IMG/VR virus record: IMGVR_UViG_3300020202_000042
Coordinates: 1-42,034 of that record
Strand: one strand, 5' to 3'
Origin: a virus
Length of the DNA: 42,034 nucleotides
This document shows, one piece after another, positions 6,246 through 15,806 of the stretch. The notes beneath the pieces are model-generated. The model made no database searches. It had not been told where the DNA came from and saw only the letters and a program-made list of their open reading frames with translations. The first letter of the stretch is position 1; every line of letters starts with the position of its first letter. The position numbers and the translations under genes were made by a program.

Positions 6246-9200
6246 GCAACTGCTGGTATTCCGCGCTCTTGTTCTTGCCCTCTTTGCGTAGCGCGTCTTT
6301 CCGCTTGGTGATTGCGCGTTTCTGCGCGCGCCGCGTCTCTTCTTCGGCATCGATCGACACGATACGCTGGCCGGCCAGAAGGTTCAGCCCCACTTCGCCG
6401 CCGCTCTTGCGCTCGTCCGTCGCCTTGCTGGCCGTGTTCGATAGGCGCGAGAGTGGCGAACGCTGCAACGCAAACAGCGCGTACGGGTCCATTTCATAGC
6501 GCTTGTTGCCGTCCTTGCCCGTCTCTTCGCTCACGCCCAGCACCGCCTTAACGCTGTCCGGCATGTCTTCAACGTAGTGCGGAGCCTTCGTGTTGCTCTC
6601 AATGGGGCGCTGTAAAAAGAAGTCTTGCCCGCTGGCCACTTCCAGCGGCGTCTTAATGATCGGATTCAGCGAATTCAGCGCAAAGTGTAGCGGGTTCGCG
6701 ATCGGCTGCGCCGCGGCTTCAATCGGCGTGCCCAGGTCGTAGGCCACCGTGCGATTGCCTTCGCTGTCGATACCCGTATTCACGCCCAGCCCCTGTCGCG
6801 CGTATTCGGGCAGATGTTCCGGCTTGCTTGGTTGCTGGCCAAGTTGCGTAATGCGTTTCACTTTGCGAACGTCGTTCAATGCCGTGTCCAAAACCATCGG
6901 CAGAACGTTGCGCGTGTAGCCGTAGAAGAATACGACGCGATTCATGACGTTCTTTTCGAAGTCGTTCATGTTCTGTTTGCTGTAGTCGAACAGGTATTTG
7001 TCGACGTGCTGCGCCGCGGCCGCCGGCGACAAGCCCTGCTGGCGCATATAAACGTAATGCCCCAGGCGGTCGGTGTTCTCCAGTATCTTGCCGTCAATCT
7101 TGGAAAGGTTTTTCGTGGCGCCAGAAGCCACACGCCCCGGACCGGCGGCAAGCGTCGCACCGACCTTTTCGCCCATCTTCAACACGCGGTTATCGACGAA
7201 AACGTTGTTCGGGTCGCGCGGATCGAAGCTCCAGCCCTTGCCTTTTGTGCTGTCCAGCCGTTCGGCCAGGCCGTCGGTCGTATCAGCCGCACCTTCCAGA
7301 AGATCTTCGAAGTAACCGCCCTTCAGCGCGCGAGCGTCCGCCGCCTCTTTAATCAACTGGTCGCGCGTCAGCGTCTTGCCGTCGCCTAATTTTACTTTCA
7401 CGTCGGCGCCGGCCATGACCTGGTTGGCAATCTTGTAATGTTCGCCCGTCGTCGGCACACCGCCCAGCCAACTCTGCACGCGGTTGCTGATATGGTTGCG
7501 CACGTGGAACGCCGGGAATGCCCGCGTGATGCTGCTTTTGAAAATGCGTGTGATGCCGTCGTACCACTGCAACAGCGGCCCGACTTCTTCGGGATTCTGC
7601 AACTTGTTCTGCATTTCAAGAATCGCCGTCGCCGTCTGCGGGTCATAGCTGACAGGTTCCAGCCCGCGGGCGATACGCTGTTTGTTGTGTTCGGTCAGGC
7701 CCACCGTGCCGTCGCTGAATTGCGTCAGTACTTCCGTGCCGTTTTCGTCCAGCTTGATCGCTTTACCGCCTTCGGCAATCTTCGGGTCGATAGGCTTGCC
7801 GACGTTCTCGCCAATGCGGTCCAGCATTTTCTGCCCGGCCATGGCGCGTATATGCCGCGCCTCACGAGCGAACTGTTGCGCCGCGGGGTTCGGATTGAAG
7901 ACGGGATTTTTGCCGTTCCACTTGCTGAAGACGCTGTTCAATTCTTCAATCGTCAGGTCGCGATAGGCCGGCAGACGGGCAATCTGTGACGGGTGGCTGT
8001 TGTCGATCGATCGCGAGAACGCCAAAAACTCGTCCTTCAGGCCCTCGCGCAGTATGAACTGGCGCGCCTCGTCGTCCAGATCAAGCAGCGCCTTTTCGCC
8101 TACGTTCTGAACGTTTAAAGGAACCGGCTTACCCTTCTGCAGGTCCGGCGCTTTACCGTGCGTCTTGCTGACGATCGACCGTTCGGCCGCTTCTTTCTCC
8201 AGCTTAGGCAGGTTGGGAATCGACTCCGCCGCGGGCGTCAGGCCCTTTGCCAGACGCTGTTCGTGCAACGCCTGGAACACAGCGAATTGTTTCTTCGGGT
8301 AGCGCTTCAACGACTGGAAGAACCGCCGGCCTTCTTCGGTCGACACGTGCGTGGTGTAATCGATCGCGCCTTTGTACGCCGCGGACTTCAGCCCCGCTTT
8401 CTGTTCCACTTCCAGCATGGTCTTGTACTTCTCGCGGATCTTCCCGGCGAGTTTCATCAATTCAGGCGCGTCGGACGCGTCCAGCTTTTCCAGCAGGTTG
8501 GTGACCCGCGTGTGGACTTCCGGCGCCAAACCCTTCGAAATCTGCGCCGCGTCTTTCGCGGCCGCTTTCGTCGCTTCGGCCACTGGCTGCAATTGGCCGA
8601 CGACCTTCTGTTCCGCGTTGTACTGACGGTCCTGCTGCATCATGTCGCGCAGGTCTTCACGTGTCTTGTCAGACGGGCGGCCGCCGGCGGCGCGTATCTC
8701 CGCCTGTGTTTTGGCAATGCGGTCCGGGCGAGTTTCAGCAATGACGCGCCGCGCGTCTTCAATGCGCCCCGCTTTCATCAGGTCGTTAGACAGCCGCGCC
8801 AGTTCAACGTTGGAAAGCGCCTTCAGGTTCTGCGGAATGGTCGGACCATCGCCAGGCGCCGGCGCGACCATCTGCGCCTTATCGTCCGGCACGCGTGCGG
8901 ATCCGCTTTCCAGAATGTCGTCAGACCCCTTGCGCAAACTTGCGTCCTTGCCTATGAGATTGTCAGGCGCGCGATTCGCCGCGGCATCCGGTATTCGAAC
9001 GTCGTTTCGATCACCCAATTTTCGGGCGGGCAGTTCTCCAGATAGAACAGATCCCGCATCGCCACCAGGTCGCGGCCGGACGGCTTGCGCGCCTTCCGCC
9101 GCTTCATCCACCATTCCCGCAGGATTGACGCCCAGCTTCGCTTCTGTCGCCGCGAGCACGTCGGCGGCTTTGTTGATCTTCGCAATTTTCGGGTCTGGCC

Positions 9201-11613
9201 CGCGCAACTCCGGCGGCATGAATTCATCGATCACCCCTTCCGGCGCGCGGTTTATCGCCGTTCCTTTGTCCTTCGGTACCAGCCCTTCCGGCACCGTAAT
9301 GTCGGGTAGGTCCGTATCCTTCAGGCGTATTTTGCCGTCAGGCGTAAACTCCTTCGCCTCCCACGGATGGCCCGCAAACTTCAATTTGTCGCCGGGTGCA
9401 ACATCCCCTACGAACTCGACCTTCTTCAGGTTCGGCAGCGGCGCTTGCCCCGCCTCGACTTTGGGCAGCAGGTCTTCCAGCAATTTCGGCAGCGCGGCGG
9501 CCTGGCCTTTGGGACCGACATCATCAATACCCAGCCCACGCAGCAAGTCGTCGCGCTTCTCTTTAACAAAACTCTGCGCCTCCATGCCCAGGTTCACTTC
9601 GCCGTCAACCCGGCCGCCCTTCATCAGCAATTCGTCGGGTATGCCCGTCTGTTCCAGGTGCAGCTTGCGAGCATCCGCGGCCAGGTCGCGGGTTTCTTTG
9701 GGAACGGTGGCGTTTTCGAAGCGCTTCTGCGCGTTCGCCAGATCTTTGCGCACGAACTTGTCGCGGCGCTTCGCCTTATCGATAGGCACCATCCACTGGC
9801 CCGACGGCGTTTCAATCGTCGCCATGCCGCTGGCGTCGTCGATGTTGACGACCTTGCCTTTCAGCGCTTTGCGCAAGCCCCGCGCACCGCCAACGGCATC
9901 CGCCGGCCGGAACTCCACGCCGTGGCCCTTCTCCAGCTTCGTGAAGTCGTCAAACACCGGCCGCGCCGCGTCCGCTGCGCCCATCGGAGCGTCAGCCGGG
10001 GAGAGAGTGGGCCCGTTGACCGGCGCGGCCGGAGCGGGAGGCGCCGCCGGCGTTTCTACTGGTGGCACTTCACCGCGCGCCCGTGCGCGCTCTAACAATT
10101 CCTCGTCGCTGAACGGTTTCAGTGCCGGCGCCGGTGGCGGTGGCATCTGCGTCACTTCGGCAACGTTCGGCTTTGGCTTTAAAATCAGATTGCCGTAGCG
10201 GTCGGCGTCGGTCATTTCATCCAGCAACGACGGCGGCGGCGCCGGGAGTGTGGGCCCCGTGAATTCCGTTTCGTCGAAAATGCTTCGAGTCGGCGCCGCC
10301 TCGATTACGTTTCCCGTGGCGTTATCAATCAGATTGCCGTTTTCATCCAAGTGCGTGTTGAAGTGGTCAACAGCGCTAGGCGGTGGCGTGATGATCGGTG
10401 CCGGCGGCGGCGCCTTCTCCAGCCCCGTCAATTCGTTCAGCATCGCTTCGGCTTCGCGCGCCGCGTCGCCTTCGCCCTTCGCCACGTCGCGGAAAAAGTC
10501 TTCCTTCGCCGCTTTGATCGCCGCGCCCGCTTTGCCCGCCACGCCCGCGGTTTTGCTGAACAGATTGCCCACGTCGCGAATAACGGGCGCCCCGGCAAAC
10601 GTTCTCCAGGCGTCCTGTATCTTCTGCGCCGTCTCTGCGCCTTCGATCAATGTTTTTTGCGGCAGGTCAAAGCCCAGTTTGCCCAGGTAGGGCAGGGGCG
10701 CGAAAGGCTCAACCCGTCCGCCAATGCTGAACAGCGCTTCCTGCCCACGGTTCACCCGGTCGCCGGCGTTCTCGGCAATTTCAAACGCTTCATCGCCCAG
10801 CCCGCGCGCCGCTTTGTTCTCCAGCAATTCACGCGCAGCCGCGCCCACTTCGTCGTTGCGCTGCGCCAGGCGTTTCACCAATTCTTCACGCGAAACCGCT
10901 TCCCCGGCGTCGTCCACCAGGTCGCCAAGTAAATCGTGCACGGGTTTTTTCGGTGGTTTCTTCACCACTGTTTCGGCGACGTCGTCAACTAAAGACACCC
11001 CGTCAGCGGCGGCCTGTTCGACGACGTTCTGCGCGGAGCGTCGGGCAAGTTCTTTTGCGCCCTTAACCTCATTGGCATACTTCGCCGCCAGCTTCGCCGC
11101 GTCGTCCAGATACGGCGTTACTTTCGACGTGGCCCGGCCCACACCAGACAATGCCTTGATGCCCATGAATCCGGGTAGAAGGTTCAAAGGATCTAGCAGG
11201 ATTTCAGACGCCAGCCCAGCCGCGCCGGCGCCGCTAAACAGCGGGTTATCCGTGCGGTCAACCAGCCCATAGTTGTGCAGCAGTTCCTGCCCGCTGACGC
11301 GGCTGCCAGCCTTGCCGGCCAGCAACCCGCGAAACAGCGCTCCCGGTGTATCCAGCACATACCCGACCTTCGAAAGGAACCCTTCTTCCTGTGGTTCCGG
11401 TTCGGGAAGTGCAATGGGTTCAGGTTCGGCCACGGGTGGCAGCACCGGCGCCGGTTCTTCAGGCTCAATCGGACTAAGCCCAAGCAAGTCGTCCAATGGA
11501 TCGCGCGGCCGTGGGGGATTTCTGCGACGACGTACGGCGGCCGGCATCGGCGCAGGTTCTTCCTGCGCGGCGGGCGTTGTCATCATCCGTAAAATGTCGT
11601 CGTACGCTGCCAT
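6223..11613 (-). CDS. Very large internal virion protein with LPD38-like region
   Basis: This 1796-aa protein is the last gene of the leftward arm. Residues 1-80 are rich in Pro/Glu; residues 80-170 hold several hydrophobic helices (GFLSKVGYVLDTPGALFRG, LASEILLDPLNLLPGFMG). The middle (about 380-620) is Ala/Pro-rich linker, and the C-terminal third holds the segment ITRAFPAFHVRNHISNR (around 1370) and VFFYGYTRNVLPMVLD (around 1563), typical of large polyvalent proteins (LPD38-like). Such giants in short-tailed phages are packaged in the capsid and ejected with the DNA. No polymerase or lytic-transglycosylase motif was recognised. The family hint is moderate; the virion role is inferred from position after the other internal-protein genes. 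Confidence 0.7.
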   Translation of the reverse strand: MAAYDDILRMMTTPAAQEEPAPMPAAVRRRRNPPRPRDPLDDLLGLSPIEPEEPAPVLPPVAEPEPIALPEPEPQEEGFLSKVGYVLDTPGALFRGLLAGKAGSRVSGQELLHNYGLVDRTDNPLFSGAGAAGLASEILLDPLNLLPGFMGIKALSGVGRATSKVTPYLDDAAKLAAKYANEVKGAKELARRSAQNVVEQAAADGVSLVDDVAETVVKKPPKKPVHDLLGDLVDDAGEAVSREELVKRLAQRNDEVGAAARELLENKAARGLGDEAFEIAENAGDRVNRGQEALFSIGGRVEPFAPLPYLGKLGFDLPQKTLIEGAETAQKIQDAWRTFAGAPVIRDVGNLFSKTAGVAGKAGAAIKAAKEDFFRDVAKGEGDAAREAEAMLNELTGLEKAPPPAPIITPPPSAVDHFNTHLDENGNLIDNATGNVIEAAPTRSIFDETEFTGPTLPAPPPSLLDEMTDADRYGNLILKPKPNVAEVTQMPPPPAPALKPFSDEELLERARARGEVPPVETPAAPPAPAAPVNGPTLSPADAPMGAADAARPVFDDFTKLEKGHGVEFRPADAVGGARGLRKALKGKVVNIDDASGMATIETPSGQWMVPIDKAKRRDKFVRKDLANAQKRFENATVPKETRDLAADARKLHLEQTGIPDELLMKGGRVDGEVNLGMEAQSFVKEKRDDLLRGLGIDDVGPKGQAAALPKLLEDLLPKVEAGQAPLPNLKKVEFVGDVAPGDKLKFAGHPWEAKEFTPDGKIRLKDTDLPDITVPEGLVPKDKGTAINRAPEGVIDEFMPPELRGPDPKIAKINKAADVLAATEAKLGVNPAGMVDEAAEGAQAVRPRPGGDAGSVLSGELPARKLGDRNDVRIPDAAANRAPDNLIGKDASLRKGSDDILESGSARVPDDKAQMVAPAPGDGPTIPQNLKALSNVELARLSNDLMKAGRIEDARRVIAETRPDRIAKTQAEIRAAGGRPSDKTREDLRDMMQQDRQYNAEQKVVGQLQPVAEATKAAAKDAAQISKGLAPEVHTRVTNLLEKLDASDAPELMKLAGKIREKYKTMLEVEQKAGLKSAAYKGAIDYTTHVSTEEGRRFFQSLKRYPKKQFAVFQALHEQRLAKGLTPAAESIPNLPKLEKEAAERSIVSKTHGKAPDLQKGKPVPLNVQNVGEKALLDLDDEARQFILREGLKDEFLAFSRSIDNSHPSQIARLPAYRDLTIEELNSVFSKWNGKNPVFNPNPAAQQFAREARHIRAMAGQKMLDRIGENVGKPIDPKIAEGGKAIKLDENGTEVLTQFSDGTVGLTEHNKQRIARGLEPVSYDPQTATAILEMQNKLQNPEEVGPLLQWYDGITRIFKSSITRAFPAFHVRNHISNRVQSWLGGVPTTGEHYKIANQVMAGADVKVKLGDGKTLTRDQLIKEAADARALKGGYFEDLLEGAADTTDGLAERLDSTKGKGWSFDPRDPNNVFVDNRVLKMGEKVGATLAAGPGRVASGATKNLSKIDGKILENTDRLGHYVYMRQQGLSPAAAAQHVDKYLFDYSKQNMNDFEKNVMNRVVFFYGYTRNVLPMVLDTALNDVRKVKRITQLGQQPSKPEHLPEYARQGLGVNTGIDSEGNRTVAYDLGTPIEAAAQPIANPLHFALNSLNPIIKTPLEVASGQDFFLQRPIESNTKAPHYVEDMPDSVKAVLGVSEETGKDGNKRYEMDPYALFALQRSPLSRLSNTASKATDERKSGGEVGLNLLAGQRIVSIDAEEETRRAQKRAITKRKDALRKEGKNKSAEYQQLLKAEKAL
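8926..8944. repeat. 19-mer CCCCTTGCGCAAACTTGCG, copy 1
   Basis: This copy lies inside the 1796-aa gene. Exact copies of 18-19 bases are at 28336 and 31594, and a diverged one near 35292. Here TTGCGC is followed after 17 bases by TATGAG on the plus strand. Confidence 0.7.
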
Positions 11614-11616
11614 GGG

Positions 11617-12879
11617 TTATAGTTCCACGCCATCCAACAGCATGGTCTTAACGAACGTTGCCGCATGTGTCGGGTCAACACCCTTACCGACGAAGTAATC
11701 AATAAAGGATTGGTTAGCCAACTGCTCAAGTTGCTGCGGATTTGTGATTCCACGGCGCAACATCTGTTCTTTAATACGCGGGCCAATAATCGCTTTGGCG
11801 TGCTGCCACACCTGTACCGGGTCGGTACCGCCTAATGCGTTACTGACATACTTCAGTGAAGATTGCGGATTCCGCGGAAGTGTCGGAGTTTCGAACGTCA
11901 TTTCGCGCGGGTCGCCAGTGCTGACCTTCGCTTGGGCGTTCAAGAATTCGCGCGTAAGTTCCTGCATACGTTCGTGGTCCCCTAGCTCACTAGCCTGCTT
12001 GATGGCAGGAGAGAACAATGCGGCCAAGTGCTGGCGTCGTTCTTCACGGATCTTGTTTAAATCAACGAAGTTCGGATCGGACTCACGATCCGCACGCGCT
12101 GCGGCCCGTTCTGCCGCTCGGAATTCGAACTCCTGCATCCGGCGTTTGTGCTCTTGGTCGGCGGTACTGGCGCGGCCCTGTATGCGGTCGTACGCGTTCA
12201 GCAACTGTTCCATGCGGGAACCCGTCGACATTGGCGCCGCGGCGGCGGATCCGCCAGGCGTGTAAACGCTTTCAGCTTTCGGACGCGCCAGAAGGGGCGG
12301 GGGAGCGTTCGGCGCCGGCGGCGTCGTGGTGTTCATGCCCGGTTCGTCCAACAGCGGCTTGAAAATCTGTTCTTCAATGCGCTGTTGAATCGTCTTTTCG
12401 CCGATCTTGCCGGTGCGCGCATTCATTTCAGCAATCTGCGCCGCATTGAGTGCCGCGGCATTTTCTGCTGCTTTGCGCCGCGCCGCGGCGTCGCCCTCTT
12501 CAATCTTGAATTTACGGTCGGTGTCCGTACGGCTGTCACCATAGGCGCGTTCCCGTTCCGTGTCGCCCACGCGGTCGCGATTGTCACGGTACGCGCCTTC
12601 ACGGATCAACGTCGACAACTTGTCGCCGCGTTCGGTTTCGAACCGCTGGTCGCCCACGCCGTCGCGCGACTGGCGATAGGTCCGTTCCGCCTCGCGTTCC
12701 TTGGCAAGCTGCGAACGTTCCTCACGCCCCATCATCAGTTCCAGCATGCGCAAATCGCGGTCGCTCTTTACGCCCGCCATTTGCCGCCGGAACATGTGTT
12801 CATTGTATTCCGGGCTACCCATCGTCAGTTCTGCATACGGGCCCGCCTGCACACCCTGTCCGTATAATCCAAGCGCCAT
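11617..12879 (-). CDS. Internal virion protein, coiled-coil rich
   Basis: About 420 aa. The ATG at 12879 lies 9 bases after AGGA; a TTG two codons upstream is less well spaced. Residues 20-160 are highly charged and helical with a diverged internal repeat (RDGVGDQRFETERGDK, RDRVGDTERERAYGDS), then a Pro-rich hinge (about 185-215) and more helices. No family is recognised. Length, helix content and place between the 405-aa and 1796-aa genes resemble the internal-protein genes of short-tailed phages. Confidence 0.6.
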   Translation of the reverse strand: MALGLYGQGVQAGPYAELTMGSPEYNEHMFRRQMAGVKSDRDLRMLELMMGREERSQLAKEREAERTYRQSRDGVGDQRFETERGDKLSTLIREGAYRDNRDRVGDTERERAYGDSRTDTDRKFKIEEGDAAARRKAAENAAALNAAQIAEMNARTGKIGEKTIQQRIEEQIFKPLLDEPGMNTTTPPAPNAPPPLLARPKAESVYTPGGSAAAAPMSTGSRMEQLLNAYDRIQGRASTADQEHKRRMQEFEFRAAERAAARADRESDPNFVDLNKIREERRQHLAALFSPAIKQASELGDHERMQELTREFLNAQAKVSTGDPREMTFETPTLPRNPQSSLKYVSNALGGTDPVQVWQHAKAIIGPRIKEQMLRRGITNPQQLEQLANQSFIDYFVGKGVDPTHAATFVKTMLLDGVEL

Positions 12880-12918
12880 AATCAACGATCCTTTCAGTGT
12901 GTGTTCGGTGTCTTTGTC

Positions 12919-14136
12919 TTACGCCAGCGCGCCCGTCAGCAATTGCCACAGTCCATTCGCGCCCGTGATGCCCGGTTTCGGAGCCGCCCATGGCACGCCG
13001 CCGACGGTGATACCCGTGGAGGGCTTCGGCGCGGCCGGGCGTGGAGCAATGACGCCGAAGTCAGACGCCGGCTGCGCCGGCTGAACAACCCCGATGCCCG
13101 CACCCACGCCAGCACCCGTACTCACCGCAGGGGACACGCTGCGCGACGGCGTCACGGAATTGGTGCCGTTCTGTTGGTCATACTTGCGATAGTACTCTTC
13201 CCACTTCCGCTTCTCGGCTTCGGCGTCGGCTTCGCTCCACTTCTTCACCGTGGGCGTTGTCGGCTGCCCCGGCGTCGTCGCCGGCGGCGCAACAATCCCG
13301 GGGTTTACGCTGGTGGTATTTCCCGAAAGCCGGTCGCCTTTGACGTCGCTATAGTTCGCACCGCCGGCGGGCTTCTGGTTGCGCGCCTCGCGCTCGCGCA
13401 GCATGTCTTCATAGCTGCGCTGTTCCATGCGGTCGGTATAGGCGCGGTCGATTTCACTCTGACGGTCGATACGGTCTTGCGCATAGCGCGCGTCGGCAGC
13501 GGCCCGCGCGGCGTTGGCCTGGTCGCCCTGGAAGGCACGGTTCTTGTCGCCTTCAACGCTGGACGACGCCAGACCCATCGCCTGCATTAATCGCGTCTGG
13601 CGGTCCTTCTCGGCTTCCACGCGTACGTCGCGCGCCAAGTTGGCCCGCTGTCCGCCAAAATCGGTAGCAATGCGCCGCATGCCGGCCTGCATCGCCCCGC
13701 CTTCGGCGCCGCCGGTCATGTTCGCGCGCATGCCCAGGTTGAACTGCGTGTCGCGCTGCGCTTCAGCGATGCCCTCAGTGCCGCGGTTTATCATCCCTTC
13801 GATCGTCTCTTCGCTCATGCCGGGATTGTTCATCATGCTTTCCAGGCGCGAATTGAACGTCGAACCCAGCGTGCCTCCGGCAGGAGCGCCAGGCGTGGAA
13901 GGTTTCGCAGCCACCGGCGTGACGGGCTTGGGTGCAACGCCCGCCTGAAAGGTGCTGCTTTTGTTGGTGCCGGCGTAGCGCGTGCCGCCGCCCAGCATGT
14001 TCGTCGCCTGCGGGCCCCGGGCGCCCGTGTTGTAGCCGCCGTTGTAGCCGCCCAGATTGTGCGTCGTCGTGCGGCCCTGAACGCCAACAGTGCCGATGCT
14101 CGCCGCCCGTCCGCCGTGTAAGTTTCCAACTGGCAT
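12919..14136 (-). CDS. Putative internal virion/structural protein, low complexity
   Basis: 405 aa with ribosome site GAGGTCACTT before the ATG. The N-terminus is Gly/Asn-rich (GGYNGGYNTGARG). The centre (90-260) is helical, Glu/Arg/Ala-rich and shares with the next gene the short charged repeat style (DRIDRQSEIDRAYTDR). The rest is Pro/Thr/Gly-rich. No domain is recognised. It precedes two larger internal-protein genes and probably belongs to the same set of ejected or tail-associated proteins. Confidence 0.5.
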   Translation of the reverse strand: MPVGNLHGGRAASIGTVGVQGRTTTHNLGGYNGGYNTGARGPQATNMLGGGTRYAGTNKSSTFQAGVAPKPVTPVAAKPSTPGAPAGGTLGSTFNSRLESMMNNPGMSEETIEGMINRGTEGIAEAQRDTQFNLGMRANMTGGAEGGAMQAGMRRIATDFGGQRANLARDVRVEAEKDRQTRLMQAMGLASSSVEGDKNRAFQGDQANAARAAADARYAQDRIDRQSEIDRAYTDRMEQRSYEDMLREREARNQKPAGGANYSDVKGDRLSGNTTSVNPGIVAPPATTPGQPTTPTVKKWSEADAEAEKRKWEEYYRKYDQQNGTNSVTPSRSVSPAVSTGAGVGAGIGVVQPAQPASDFGVIAPRPAAPKPSTGITVGGVPWAAPKPGITGANGLWQLLTGALA

Positions 14137-14159
14137 AAGTGACCTCGTTTCAGTTTGCC

Positions 14160-14441
14160 TTATTCGTATCTCGCCACGCGCGTCACGCGTTGCGCCAGTT
14201 CAGTGCCCAGCACTTCAATCAGCCGCGCCGCGTTCGCCGCGGCAACATCCGGCAACGCGTTCCCGTCTCTATCGAACGGCGTTAAATCGATCGCTTCGCG
14301 GTGCCTATTGCGCGCCAACTGTTTCCCGCTTTGCAGGTCTTGAATTTCAGTAATACGCAAGATTTCGACGCTGCGCCGCGCGCCCCGCATTTTGATTGTG
14401 ATGTCCTTCATCTCGACTTCGTTCACTTCGCGCGTGGCCAT
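14160..14441 (-). CDS. Small conserved-type hypothetical protein
   Basis: 93 aa with AAGGGGATCAC before the ATG. It mixes strands and helices (KDITIKMRGARRSVEILRITEIQ), has no membrane segment and no recognised family. It lies between the fibre-like gene and the internal-protein genes, so a small tail or chaperone role is possible but not shown. Confidence 0.6.
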   Translation of the reverse strand: MATREVNEVEMKDITIKMRGARRSVEILRITEIQDLQSGKQLARNRHREAIDLTPFDRDGNALPDVAAANAARLIEVLGTELAQRVTRVARYE

Positions 14442-14450
14442 GTGATCCCC

Positions 14451-15806
14451 TTAAACTTTGTACCAACCGCTAATCATGATCCCGCTGTTATTGGCAATGC
14501 TGGTCATCGGAAGCGCTGTGGGGGATGACGCGGAAACATTCTCAGCCAGAAAAACCGATGTGTCGTTAGGGAGGATGTATCCGCCGAGAGCAATAGTGGA
14601 CGCGCCAATCGTAATGCCAGAGTGCCAGCCGATCGCCACCGTGCTGAACGTACCTGTGCCTTGCGCCGCCGAGGTAAAAGGCAAGCCGCCGACCCTGGCA
14701 TTGCCCGTCCAGCTACCCTTGTTTGTCAACACGATGTACAGCTTGATCCAGACCTGGCTGCCGATGCGCACATAGGTACCGTGGATTTCACTCGCGTTAG
14801 CGGCGTATGCTCCGAGAGAACCCGTTGTGCCGAAAATGGTTGGCGTGAATGTCCCTTCGTCGTAATCGTTCAGGTTTTCGTCGCCGAGATTGATCCCGGC
14901 AAACGTTGGCGTGTCGCCTGTGCCGACACCAAGCGTCGTGCGAATAGCGCTCGTACTTGCATCGTCCAGGATGCTGCGCGCCGCCGCCGTGCAGGTGATT
15001 TCCTCAACGACACCGGCGCCGGCCGTGGAGCGACCCAGCAATTTATCCGTGGCACTGACATTCTGGATTTTCGCGTACGTTACGGCGCCGTTGTCGATGT
15101 TCTGTTCTTTAACGCCTGCATTCTTAATACGCAGCGCGTCGCTGTTAATTTCCAGCGTCGTGTCGTCAACGTTGACCGACAACGTCACTTCAGCGGTGCC
15201 GCTGCTGGACAGTCCATCGCCCGCAATGATCGACTGCACAACGGTCGGTATCTGTACGCTGATTTCCGTAGGTGTGACCACCAGCGTTTCGCCGGGCTGA
15301 ATCTCACGTTTGCAAATCGTTCGGCGGTTGGTGCCGTTGAACACGCGCACAATCACCGACTTGGCCGCCGTGTCGGCGTTGTACACACTCAGGAAATTAA
15401 CGCCGCGAGTAACGCCCGTCGCCGGCGCCGCTATCACCGTCACGGCCGTGGTGCCGTTGGTCGTGTTGTCGGTCACCTGGTCGGCCAGTTCGGTCTTGGC
15501 GAAGTCCTGATAACTGGCGTAAATCTCCAGCGGGTTGGTCGTGTGCGCCGCCGTCAGCAACACTTCTATCGTGCGCGTGCTGTCCAAGTTCAGCAGCGAA
15601 ACAGCAGTGCGCGGATTGCTCGTCGCGACCTCAAGGCCGCCGTTTTCTTTCGATACCAGCAACGGCGACGGCGTGCGCTGTTCTTTGGACAAGGCGAACA
15701 TCTGCATGCGCTGATAGTCGCCGCCAGGCGTGGCGCCGCGGCTGGCCAACGCTGCCGTTAGCTCCTTCATCGCCGCTAGAATTTCCGCCGTCGCTTCCAT
15801 CGTCAT
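14451..15806 (-). CDS. Tail fibre / receptor-binding-like protein
   Basis: 451 aa starting in an ATGA overlap with the nozzle-like gene. It has a helical N-terminal 25 aa and a beta-rich body. The segment from about residue 195 to 290 (AGDGLSSSGTAEVTL ... TLGVGTGDTPTFAGINLGDENLNDYDEG) is typical of phage fibres and trimeric appendages, and the C-terminal domain begins with YDEGTFTPTIFG, a phrase common at the start of fibre tip domains. The call is supported by these phrases and by position. The host receptor cannot be deduced. Confidence 0.75.
   Translation of the reverse strand: MTMEATAEILAAMKELTAALASRGATPGGDYQRMQMFALSKEQRTPSPLLVSKENGGLEVATSNPRTAVSLLNLDSTRTIEVLLTAAHTTNPLEIYASYQDFAKTELADQVTDNTTNGTTAVTVIAAPATGVTRGVNFLSVYNADTAAKSVIVRVFNGTNRRTICKREIQPGETLVVTPTEISVQIPTVVQSIIAGDGLSSSGTAEVTLSVNVDDTTLEINSDALRIKNAGVKEQNIDNGAVTYAKIQNVSATDKLLGRSTAGAGVVEEITCTAAARSILDDASTSAIRTTLGVGTGDTPTFAGINLGDENLNDYDEGTFTPTIFGTTGSLGAYAANASEIHGTYVRIGSQVWIKLYIVLTNKGSWTGNARVGGLPFTSAAQGTGTFSTVAIGWHSGITIGASTIALGGYILPNDTSVFLAENVSASSPTALPMTSIANNSGIMISGWYKV

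Noticed and set aside
8642-10198. Long plus-strand frame of 518 codons opposite the 1796-aa gene
   Set aside because: Composition (Ser/Arg/Ala/Pro runs) is that of a shadow frame in GC-rich DNA, with no ribosome site and no place in a plus-strand operon.
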